DNA of 64,000 nt from Flavobacterium sp. NRK1. Lineage in GTDB: Bacteria > Bacteroidota > Bacteroidia > Flavobacteriales > Flavobacteriaceae. The position numbers and the translations under genes were made by a program. The stretch lies in contig NZ_JAMXLA010000001.1 in the NCBI RefSeq assembly GCF_024054175.1, positions 1,468,250 to 1,532,249 on the forward strand, read 5' to 3'. Below, piece by piece: positions 1 to 7,023 of this stretch (its first letter is position 1; the number at the start of each line of letters is the position of its first letter). The notes beneath the pieces are model-generated. The model had not been told where the DNA came from and ran no database searches. It saw nothing but the letters and a program-made list of their open reading frames with translations.

Positions 1-12
1 ATGATGTTTCAT
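1..12 (-). CDS. Start of a gene running off the left edge
   Basis: An ATG on the minus strand at position 12 opens a frame of four codons (M-K-H-H) before the window ends. It starts 2 bases after the stop codon of the DUF2975 gene, so it would be the next gene of the same operon. DUF2975 genes are often followed by a small Cro/CI-type regulator (YozG-like), which makes that the best guess, but too little is visible to confirm it. Confidence 0.3.
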
Positions 13-14
13 AA

Positions 15-515
15 TTAAACAGTTAAATCGTTTTTTTCTTTAATGTCTTTTGCCATTTGGAATACTTCAGACAAGACAAAAAAGAACAATCCAAGGCAGA
101 TGATGAATATAGATCCTGCAATAAAATTGAAGTCTATGCCTGACTGATTTCGTGACAGGTTATAAAGTACTGATCCGCCACCCGAAAGTATATAGCCTAT
201 TAAGATGCTTCTTCCAATAAGGCGAAAGTTTTTAATAACATCAAGGTTGAATATTCTCTTTTTTAAGAAAAGGTCCAGTGTTTGTTTAAAGATGTATAGG
301 GCATAAATAAAAAAGGCAATACCCGCTATCACAAGTCCGGCAAAAGCTTTGGCAACAATCGGGGTGGCAGCCATTATTTCTCCGTTTATCTTAAACGGTA
401 TGGTGTGCGGGTATGTGAATGAGAGTACCCAAAAAGGCACTAAAAAAAACATAATAAAGAGTGATAATGCGAACAAAATTTGTACCAGTGCATGTAGAAT
501 GATTAAACGTTTCAT
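15..515 (-). CDS. DUF2975 family membrane protein
   Basis: A 166-residue integral membrane protein with about four hydrophobic segments (near residues 5-30, 50-74, 95-115 and 128-152). It ends in a charged tail, MAKDIKEKNDLTV, that matches the usual end of DUF2975 proteins. The family's function is unknown; members commonly pair with a small HTH regulator, which would lie just past the left edge here. The start ATG sits 3 bases after the stop of a degenerate second DUF2975 copy (519-706), so the pair was once a tandem duplicate read from the same promoter near 729-736. The length is typical of the family. Confidence 0.75.
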   Translation of the reverse strand: MKRLIILHALVQILFALSLFIMFFLVPFWVLSFTYPHTIPFKINGEIMAATPIVAKAFAGLVIAGIAFFIYALYIFKQTLDLFLKKRIFNLDVIKNFRLIGRSILIGYILSGGGSVLYNLSRNQSGIDFNFIAGSIFIICLGLFFFVLSEVFQMAKDIKEKNDLTV

Positions 516-518
516 TGG

Positions 519-706
519 TTATATAGTTAAGTCGTTTTCAAGTTTAATGTTTTCTCCCTTTTTAATGATGTCTGCAATTACTATCAGTACAAAGCCAACA
601 AACAGGAGTGTTATATTATATCCGAGTTCATAAGTAAAATCAGAAAAAATATTTTTTTAGTATCTATTCCGGTGTGTGATGAAGAGAGAATTTTAAATTT
701 AGTCAT
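519..706 (-). pseudogene. Remnant of a second DUF2975 gene
   Basis: One minus-strand frame gives a clear DUF2975 C-terminus, about 40 residues ending in KGENIKLENDLTI and stopping at 519. Its frame has a stop codon (TAA) upstream at the 7-A run near 654 and contains no ATG. A different frame starts at ATG 706 (MTKFKILSSSHTG...) and ends after 31 codons within the same region. The two pieces overlap in different frames and together lack the middle of a DUF2975 protein. The simplest reading is a deletion plus frameshift. The intact relative follows 3 bases downstream. Confidence 0.6.
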
Positions 707-728
707 TGGTTCAGGTATTATGGTAGCG

Positions 729-736
729 CAAATATA
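729..736 (-). promoter_or_regulatory. Candidate -7 promoter element for the DUF2975 genes
   Basis: The minus strand reads TATATTTG, an exact match to the Bacteroidota -7 consensus TAnnTTTG, about 22 bases before the ATG of the DUF2975 remnant at 706. No clear -33 TTG was checked for this site. Confidence 0.45.
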
Positions 737-787
737 AATAAATTATTGAAAAACAATAATTAATATCCCTTTTTCAATACTATTTTT

Positions 788-820
788 TTGTTTATAGGTT
801 TTTAAAACATAGTATTTTTG
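788..820 (+). promoter_or_regulatory. bioF promoter, -33 TTG and -7 TATTTTTG
   Basis: TTG at 788-790 and TATTTTTG at 813-820 are separated by 22 bases, within the 17-23 range given for Flavobacterium promoters. The -7 element ends only 4 bases before the bioF ATG at 825, so transcription would begin at or next to the start codon, giving a leaderless message. Confidence 0.5.
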
Positions 821-824
821 GAGT

Positions 825-1976
825 ATGAGAACCTTTCCGAAATCATTACAGAATAAATTAGCATCGCGGGATGAAGCTGACGCATTACGAAAACTGCCTG
901 CGCCGAATAGCAGGATAGATTTTTCGTCTAATGATTATCTGGGTTTTTCTAAATCGGAAGAAATCTTTAATGCATCGCATAACTATTTGGTTAAAGCCGG
1001 TATAAATAGTAATGGTGCTACAGGTTCACGCTTAATATCCGGAAACCATAAATTATATAAGGATACCGAAAATGCTATTGCAAATTTCCATAAAGCTGAA
1101 AGTGCTCTTATTTTCAATTCAGGGTATGATGCTAATTTAGGTCTGTTTTCATCTGTACCGCAAAAAGGCGACATTGTTTTGTATGATGAATACATTCATG
1201 CGTCAATACGTGACGGAATGCGCCTCTCTATGGCTAAAAACTATAAGTTTGGTCACAATGATATTGTCGATCTTGAAAGGTTGCTTAAAAAGGCTGAAAT
1301 TGAGAATAGGGATAGAGAAATATATATAGTTACCGAATCGGTTTTCTCTATGGATGGTGATACTCCTGACCTTTTGGCAATGGTACATCTTGCTGAAAAA
1401 TACAATGCCCGCATGATTGTAGATGAGGCTCATGCATTGGGGGTATTTGGAGAGAATGGGGAAGGGCTTTTACAAAGCCTTGCTTTAGAAAACAGGGTTT
1501 TTGCCAGGATTATAACCTTTGGTAAAGGTCTTGGCTGTCACGGAGCCGCTATAGTAGGTTCTTTACAGTTAACACAATATCTGGTTAATTTTGCCAGAAG
1601 CTTTATATATACTACAGCACTGCCGCCTCATTCGCTTGCTACCATACTTACGGCTTATAGCTATCTTGAGCAGGATAAAAACAGCAGGCAATCTTTAAAA
1701 AAGATAATAGACTTTTTTACTGCCGAGGTTAAAAGACTGCAATTGCATAGTTTTATATATAGCGAATCGGCAATACATTGCGCGGTGGTAAAAGGCAATG
1801 CAAAGGTTAAAAAGGTAGCTTTTTCACTTCAGCAAAACGGATTTGATGTAAAACCTATACTTTCACCCACGGTTCCGGAAGGGGAGGAACGCTTACGTTT
1901 TTGCCTGCATGCCTACACTACCCAGCAACAAGTTACTGCTGTATTGCAATTATTGTCTATTCACCTTTCTTTATAA
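825..1976 (+). CDS. bioF: 8-amino-7-oxononanoate synthase
   Basis: A PLP-dependent class II aminotransferase-fold enzyme that condenses pimeloyl-ACP (or -CoA) with L-alanine to give KAPA, the first step of the conserved biotin ring pathway. It has 383 residues, normal for BioF. Recognisable parts are the early SSNDYLG motif, the ATGSRLISG glycine-rich stretch, DEAHALGVFG (PLP ring aspartate) and TFGKGLGCHG with the Schiff-base lysine at residue 234. The 3' end overlaps the converging transporter gene by 20 bases. bioD and bioA follow 1.4 kb downstream on the same strand. The only sensible start is ATG 825, directly behind a promoter-like element. Confidence 0.95.
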   Translation: MRTFPKSLQNKLASRDEADALRKLPAPNSRIDFSSNDYLGFSKSEEIFNASHNYLVKAGINSNGATGSRLISGNHKLYKDTENAIANFHKAESALIFNSGYDANLGLFSSVPQKGDIVLYDEYIHASIRDGMRLSMAKNYKFGHNDIVDLERLLKKAEIENRDREIYIVTESVFSMDGDTPDLLAMVHLAEKYNARMIVDEAHALGVFGENGEGLLQSLALENRVFARIITFGKGLGCHGAAIVGSLQLTQYLVNFARSFIYTTALPPHSLATILTAYSYLEQDKNSRQSLKKIIDFFTAEVKRLQLHSFIYSESAIHCAVVKGNAKVKKVAFSLQQNGFDVKPILSPTVPEGEERLRFCLHAYTTQQQVTAVLQLLSIHLSL

Positions 1977-3117
1977 TTTTTTTAACCTTAGTGTCATTTT
2001 TGGCATCTTTTGCCTTTTCCTGTTGCGCTCTTTTGGTTCTGCGTTCCCGCTTTTTAAACCAGTTGCTGTCTTCTTCACCAAAAAGGTAGGCGTAGGGCTG
2101 GGTGTCGGGACTCAGTTCAAATAGTTTTTTAAGTATTGCAATAGTAGGAATAATGAGTATCATGCCGGTTATACCCCATATAGCACCGCCTATAAGCAGG
2201 CCTATAAAAGTAATAAGTGCATTAAGATTCACATTGCTTCCTGTAATTTTTGGGGTTAAAAAAGCACCTTCTAATAACTGTATAAAAGTAAAAGCCACTA
2301 GAATTGCTATCGGGTAAAACAGGCTGTCTTTAGTCATTAATGCAAAAGTAAAAGGTAATATTACTCCTAATGATGGCCCCAGGTAAGGTATAATATTTAG
2401 CATACCTGCTAATACGCCAAAAAATATGGCATGTTTTATACCCAATGCAAACAGCACTGCTGTATTTACTACAGCTAAGATAGCCATAACTTTTCCTGCC
2501 CCCATTATATATGCATGTACAATTTTTCGGATAGAGGTAAGTTTATCCAGCAAAAATGTATTGTCTTGCTTACTAAATACTTTTGTTACAAAAACCGCAA
2601 GGTGGTCACGGTATATGAGAAGGAAAAAAATAAAAACAGGTAGTAAAATAACATCAGAAAGCATTCCTATTGTGCTAAAAATAAGCTTGGTAGGCGATGG
2701 ATCTTCGGGTTGTACTATTTCAACAGCCTTTTTCATTTCAAAGCCTCTTGACATACCTAAATCAACCCCGAAATGTTTTGCAAGCCAATTATTTCCCTCT
2801 ACAATGAAGGAATTTATTTTGTCGGTCAGTCCGTCGCCCAGATCTTTCATAAAACCATTTACCTGAAGGTAAATAAAAAATAATATAGCGCCAATAAGGG
2901 TAATAAATATAAATAGGCAGATAGCGGCACTTACAGAGCGTGGTATTTTACGCCGCTCCAGTGTATTGCAGGCAGATGTTAACAGCATTGCAATATAACC
3001 TGATATAAGTAGCGGTACCAGAAGTTGTTTGGCAATTATCATAACAAAAACAATTATAATAATCAGGAGGGCAATATATACTGATTTGATATAATTTGGT
3101 ACGCGTAGAGTTTCCAT
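1957..3117 (-). CDS. AI-2E/PerM family transporter
   Basis: A 386-residue polytopic membrane protein of the AI-2E transporter (PerM, UPF0118) family. It has hydrophobic segments near residues 12-50, 60-90, 155-180 and a dense block at 210-335. The family-typical ending is a hydrophobic core (GGAIWGITGMILIIPTIA) followed by a short basic tail. Family members are reported as exporters of autoinducer-2 or as Na+/H+ antiporters, so the substrate cannot be named. It lies between bioF and bioD on the opposite strand, converges on bioF with a 20-base overlap, and diverges from bioD across about 240 bases of AT-rich DNA. Confidence 0.85.
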   Translation of the reverse strand: METLRVPNYIKSVYIALLIIIIVFVMIIAKQLLVPLLISGYIAMLLTSACNTLERRKIPRSVSAAICLFIFITLIGAILFFIYLQVNGFMKDLGDGLTDKINSFIVEGNNWLAKHFGVDLGMSRGFEMKKAVEIVQPEDPSPTKLIFSTIGMLSDVILLPVFIFFLLIYRDHLAVFVTKVFSKQDNTFLLDKLTSIRKIVHAYIMGAGKVMAILAVVNTAVLFALGIKHAIFFGVLAGMLNIIPYLGPSLGVILPFTFALMTKDSLFYPIAILVAFTFIQLLEGAFLTPKITGSNVNLNALITFIGLLIGGAIWGITGMILIIPTIAILKKLFELSPDTQPYAYLFGEEDSNWFKKRERRTKRAQQEKAKDAKNDTKVKKIIKKGE

Positions 3118-3358
3118 ATAAGGTGGAATAATGTTAATTTTTTAAATCTTAGTAATCAAAATTAGTAATTATGCATTCTCTTATTGGTAATATTATATTA
3201 AAATTATAACGATAATTTAGTAAATGTTTAATTGGTGGCTTTAAACTAAAATGATGCTGATTGATTTAGTAAGTTTGTAAAACTTAAATAAATTGAGAAA
3301 AATTGCTGCTTTATATATTATATCGCTGCGAAAACTGCATAAATGAATTTGAAATAAA

Positions 3359-3976
3359 ATGAAATTATTTATTACCGGTATAGGCACCGATGTTGGTAAA
3401 ACTGTTGCATCGGCAATAATTACCGAAGCACTTGAAGCCGATTACTGGAAACCAATACAGGCAGGAGATATTAATGACTCCGATACACATAAGGTTAAAA
3501 AATATATCTCTAACAACAAAACACGCTTTTTTGAAAATAGTTATCTGCTAAATACTCCTGCGAGTCCCCATTTAGCAGCCGAAATAGATGGGGTTGAAAT
3601 AAACTTAATTTCAACAAAGGAGCCTAAAACCAAAAATCATCTTGTTATTGAAGGCGCAGGAGGCTTATTGGTTCCTTTAAATACTACTGATACGATTGCC
3701 GACCTTATAAAACCCGAATATAAAGTTGTTGTGATATCACGCCATTATTTGGGCAGTATAAATCATACGTTACTAACTATCGAGGCTTTAAAACTGCGAA
3801 ATCTTTCAATTGGGGGTATTGTATTTAACGGAGATGCTTTGCCATCTACAGAAAACATTATACTTCATAAAACAGGTTTGAAAATGATTGGGCGTATTGA
3901 AAATGAGCCTTATTTTGACAAGAATGTTATTAAAGAATATGCCGATGAATTTCGTGCAGAATTATTAAATATATGA
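3359..3976 (+). CDS. bioD: ATP-dependent dethiobiotin synthetase
   Basis: Forms the ureido ring of dethiobiotin from DAPA, CO2 and ATP in the cytoplasm. The 205-residue protein begins with the BioD Walker A motif GIGTDVGKT (residues 7-15), followed by the substrate lysine region YWKPIQAGD and the EGAGGLLVPL motif. Its stop codon overlaps the bioA start (ATGA at 3973-3976), so the two are translationally coupled. The 240 bases upstream contain inverted AT-rich stretches (for example AAGTT/AACTT near 3271), possible operator material for a biotin repressor, but I cannot match them to a known site. Confidence 0.95.
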   Translation: MKLFITGIGTDVGKTVASAIITEALEADYWKPIQAGDINDSDTHKVKKYISNNKTRFFENSYLLNTPASPHLAAEIDGVEINLISTKEPKTKNHLVIEGAGGLLVPLNTTDTIADLIKPEYKVVVISRHYLGSINHTLLTIEALKLRNLSIGGIVFNGDALPSTENIILHKTGLKMIGRIENEPYFDKNVIKEYADEFRAELLNI

Positions 3977-5244
3977 GTTTACAAGAACGGGATGCCCAAT
4001 ACTTATGGCACCCTTATACACAACATAAAACCGCCGCAGTACCTATTGGAATTACAAAGGGTGAAGGTGCTTTATTATGGGATGAAAACGGAAAACAATA
4101 TATAGATGCTATTGCATCATGGTGGGTTAACCCTTATGGGCATAGTAACAAATATATTGCCGATGCGATATACAAACAGCTTACATCATTAGAGCATGTG
4201 CTTTTTGGCGGATTTACACATGAACCAGCGGTGGTTTTGTCTGAAAAACTGATGACAATACTGCCTTCTAATCAAAAGAAATTGTTTTTTTCCGATAATG
4301 GTTCTACTGCTGTAGAAATTGCTATTAAGGTTGCTTTACAATATTATTACAATAAAGGAGAAAAACGGACTAAGATCATTGCTTTTGAAAATGCTTTTCA
4401 TGGCGATACGTTTGCTGCTATGGCTGCAAGCGGAATTTCGTTTTTTACAGAAGCTTTTAAGGGTTCTCTAATTGAAGTGGTTCGTATTCCTGTACCGGAA
4501 AAAGGGAAAGAAGAAGAAAGTTATGTGCTTCTAAGGGAATTAGCTGAAACCAATGAATATGCAGGCTTTATTTTTGAGCCACTGGTTCAGGGAGCAGCAG
4601 GAATGGTTATGTATGAGCCGGAAGCCTTAGATGTGCTTATAACTATATGTAAAGAAAATGGTGTTTTTACAATTGCTGATGAAGTAATGACAGGATTTGG
4701 AAAAACCGGGAAAAACTTTGCCTGTGATTATCTTACCCAACGCCCTGATATGATGTGCCTTTCCAAAGCATTGACAGGAGGTGCTATCCCCATGGCTATA
4801 ACTACTTTTACACAACAATTGTATGATGGCTTTTATGATGAGGATGTGAATAAAGCACTTTTTCACGGACATACCTTTACTGCCAATCCTACGGGTTGTG
4901 CGGCAGCCATAGCCAGCCTTGATTTGTTACAACAACAGCAAATGCAGGATAATCTGGTTCGTATTAATAAAAAGCATCTGGAGTTTAAAGCAAAAATGGA
5001 AAAACATCCCAGAGTTAAAACTACCAGGGTTCTGGGAGTTATTTTTGCTTTAGAGATTGAAAGGGAGAGCGAAGAATATTATGGTAGTTTCAGGAACAGG
5101 CTTTACGATTTTTTTATTGCTAATGGTGTTATCTTGAGACCTGTTGGGAATATTATCTATGTACTTCCCCCTTACATAATAGAAGATGAACTTCTTGAAA
5201 AAATTTACAATACAATACAGGAAGCGATAGAAACAGTAATGTAA
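3973..5244 (+). CDS. bioA: Adenosylmethionine-8-amino-7-oxononanoate aminotransferase
   Basis: A class III PLP aminotransferase that converts KAPA to DAPA using S-adenosylmethionine as amino donor. It has 423 residues. Visible landmarks are the N-terminal HPYTQ, WWVNPYGHSN (substrate pocket tryptophans), FSDNGSTAVE (PLP phosphate site), DEVMTGFGKTG, and the catalytic lysine at about residue 265 in LSKALTGG. The start overlaps the bioD stop by four bases. A weak hairpin follows the stop codon at 5243-5260, and a separate promoter-like element precedes the next gene, so the ketoacyl synthase may be transcribed on its own as well as by read-through. Confidence 0.95.
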   Translation: MSLQERDAQYLWHPYTQHKTAAVPIGITKGEGALLWDENGKQYIDAIASWWVNPYGHSNKYIADAIYKQLTSLEHVLFGGFTHEPAVVLSEKLMTILPSNQKKLFFSDNGSTAVEIAIKVALQYYYNKGEKRTKIIAFENAFHGDTFAAMAASGISFFTEAFKGSLIEVVRIPVPEKGKEEESYVLLRELAETNEYAGFIFEPLVQGAAGMVMYEPEALDVLITICKENGVFTIADEVMTGFGKTGKNFACDYLTQRPDMMCLSKALTGGAIPMAITTFTQQLYDGFYDEDVNKALFHGHTFTANPTGCAAAIASLDLLQQQQMQDNLVRINKKHLEFKAKMEKHPRVKTTRVLGVIFALEIERESEEYYGSFRNRLYDFFIANGVILRPVGNIIYVLPPYIIEDELLEKIYNTIQEAIETVM

Positions 5245-5260
5245 AGACGCTGCTGTCTTT
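5243..5260 (+). terminator. Weak hairpin after bioA
   Basis: AAAGAC (5243-5248) and GTCTTT (5255-5260) form a 6-bp stem with a 6-base loop directly at the bioA stop. Only a broken T-rich tail follows, so it would be at best a leaky terminator between bioDA and the ketoacyl synthase. Confidence 0.35.
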
Positions 5261-5278
5261 TACTCTATGTTTTTAGCG

Positions 5279-5286
5279 TATTTTTG
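5279..5286 (+). promoter_or_regulatory. Candidate promoter for the ketoacyl synthase
   Basis: TATTTTTG matches TAnnTTTG exactly, 17 bases before the TTG start codon at 5304. Transcription would begin near 5290-5294, giving a very short leader. No good -33 TTG is seen at the right distance. Confidence 0.4.
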
Positions 5287-5303
5287 CACAAATATTTTTT
5301 GCT

Positions 5304-6461
5304 TTGTCAACAACAGTTTCCATAGTTTCTATTTCCTCTTTTTCGCCGCTTGGATCATCAACTAAAGAGGTTTGGAATAACTATTCAGATACAGCTACCT
5401 TAATGCACGATTATAAACTGGGAGAGAAAATAATCCCTGTTGCTGCTTTAACCATAAAACAAAGGGAACAGGCAGATGCATTAAAAACATTTGATACAAA
5501 ATATAATTCTCTTGATAATTCAGTATTGTATTCAATTCTTGCTTCAAGAATGGCAGTTGAAAATGCAGGCTGGACAGAAAATGATGTTTTTGGCATTAAT
5601 ATAGGCTCCTCTCGCGGAGCTACAGATTTATTTGAAAAGCATCATAGTGAATTTCTTGAAACAGGTAAAACAGGCATTCAGGCTTCTCCTGCTACTACCT
5701 TAGGTAATATATCCAGTTGGGTGGCTCAGGACCTTAAAAACTCAGGGCCCGAAATTTCACATTCTATTACATGTTCTACTGCCCTGCATGCGCTGTTAAA
5801 CGGGGTAGCGTGGCTTCGTGCCGGTATGGCAGACAAATTTCTTGTAGGAGGAAGTGAAGCTCCGTTAACACCTTTTACTGTAGCGCAAATGCAGGCCATG
5901 AAGATATATAGCTCCTTAAAAGGCGAGTATCCTTGCAGGGCATTTGATTTTGAGAAAAAAGCTAATACCATGGTATTAGGCGAGGGAGCTGCTTCTGCAT
6001 GCCTTGAGCCAGGTAAAAAAAGTAACGCCTTAGCTTATATAGATGGTATTGGATATGCTACGGAAACCCTTAAGCACAGTGTTTCTATATCTAATGATGC
6101 TGAATGTATGCAAAAATCGATGCTTATGGCGCTTAAAGATACCCCATTGGAAGAGGTAGATGCTATAGTTATGCACGCACCGGGTACGGTTAAAGGTGAT
6201 TTATCTGAATATACGGCAGTACAAAAAATATTTGGAGAGAACATGCCATTGCTGACTACTAATAAATGGAAAGTGGGGCACACTTTTGGTGCTTCGGGAT
6301 TATTAAGCCTCGAATTTGCGGTACTTATGTTACAAAATAATCATTTTATCGGAGTTCCTTATATAAATAGGTTTCCAACACAGGATAAGCCGTTGCGTAA
6401 AATTCTTGTAAACGCTGTAGGTTTTGGAGGTAATGCAGTAAGTGTTTTAATATCAAGGTAA
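5304..6461 (+). CDS. Beta-ketoacyl-ACP synthase in the biotin cluster
   Basis: A 385-residue thiolase-fold condensing enzyme of the KAS I/II (FabB/FabF-like) type. The triad is complete: Cys157 in ITCSTALHAL, His291 in MHAPGTVKGD and His326 in TNKWKVGHTFGASG, with the family lysine at 321. The N-terminus (VSIVSISSFSPLGSS) fits the usual KAS opening, which supports a TTG start at 5304; no in-frame ATG is near. It follows bioA by 59 bases. No bioC, bioH, bioW, bioI or bioZ is visible, so this enzyme may help make the pimeloyl chain, but that role is inferred from position alone. General fatty acid elongation remains possible. Confidence 0.8.
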   Translation: MSTTVSIVSISSFSPLGSSTKEVWNNYSDTATLMHDYKLGEKIIPVAALTIKQREQADALKTFDTKYNSLDNSVLYSILASRMAVENAGWTENDVFGINIGSSRGATDLFEKHHSEFLETGKTGIQASPATTLGNISSWVAQDLKNSGPEISHSITCSTALHALLNGVAWLRAGMADKFLVGGSEAPLTPFTVAQMQAMKIYSSLKGEYPCRAFDFEKKANTMVLGEGAASACLEPGKKSNALAYIDGIGYATETLKHSVSISNDAECMQKSMLMALKDTPLEEVDAIVMHAPGTVKGDLSEYTAVQKIFGENMPLLTTNKWKVGHTFGASGLLSLEFAVLMLQNNHFIGVPYINRFPTQDKPLRKILVNAVGFGGNAVSVLISR

Positions 6462-6476
6462 TTAGCTATAAAAATA

Positions 6477-6560
6477 GAATCCCGGCTACTACCCCGGGAT
6501 TCCGCATCCAACTAAAAAATTACTAAAACATTATGAGACTTGCCCATAATTACTTTTTCC
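6477..6560. repeat. Hairpin element, copy 1
   Basis: A perfect 9-bp stem (GAATCCCGG at 6477-6485, CCGGGATTC at 6494-6502) is followed by ATCCAACTAAAAAATTACTA and then by sequence similar to copy 2 at 6881-6963. On the minus strand the hairpin is followed by a broken T-run, so it could terminate transcription in that direction. On the plus strand the A/C-rich stretch resembles the 5' leaders of Bacteroidota genes and reaches an ATG at 6533 that opens only ten codons. Confidence 0.5.
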
Positions 6561-6870
6561 TTTAAGAATATCTTTATTTAATTTATGAATGTGTAAATTA
6601 AAAACTTATGTTAAAAACTTTTTGCAAATATATTGATATATAATGATTTGCAAAGGTTTGAGATGTTTTTTGCTAATAATTCACATCTACAGCTATATAT
6701 TTATATATTAGATATTTATAGTTTAATATTTCAGTTATTATCTTCACATAAATTAATGGTAGACTATAAATATGATAATTTGATTTCTATGTATTTTTTA
6801 AAGCTAAAAAGCTTATTTATTCTTTTTTGTGTATAAAAAAATGTTTTTATACTTTTATTTTTGCATTTTT

Positions 6871-6906
6871 AATAAAAAGAAAACCCCGCTAAAAATTAAC
6901 AGGGTT
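6871..6906 (-). terminator. Terminator of the T9SS type C cargo gene
   Basis: In the minus-strand transcript AACCCUG (6906-6900) pairs with CGGGGUU (6888-6882), and the stem is followed by UUCUUUUUAUU (6881-6871). It lies 120 bases after the stop codon of the secreted protein gene ending at 7024. Confidence 0.55.
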
Positions 6907-6963
6907 ATCCAACTAAAAAATTTACTAAAGAATTATAAAAGACCTTACTCAATTATAATTTTC
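6881..6963. repeat. Hairpin element, copy 2
   Basis: Related to copy 1: a stem AACCCCG/CAGGGTT, then ATCCAACTAAAAAATTTACT, then a shared AT-rich tail. The stem pairs fully only in the minus-strand RNA, where the one mismatch becomes a U-G wobble. Confidence 0.5.
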
Positions 6964-7023
6964 ATAAACCGATTTACGGTTTGCCCTTTAGGCTGTATTT
7001 TAAAGAACTTGTATGCCTTGGTA

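Larger units (their letters stand above)
6462..7023. other. Non-coding stretch with two related hairpin elements
   Basis: About 560 bases of AT-rich DNA between the ketoacyl synthase and the converging T9SS cargo gene. Short open frames here have no recognisable composition or start context. The only structure seen is two diverged copies of a roughly 80-base element (6477-6560 and 6881-6963) and a small hairpin near 6967-6980 (AAACCG/CGGTTT). Confidence 0.6.

Noticed and set aside
6533..6565. A ten-codon frame (MRLAHNYFFL) after the A/C-rich tail of hairpin element copy 1
   Set aside because: The leader context is good, but copy 2 of the element has no matching start codon, so a conserved peptide is not supported.
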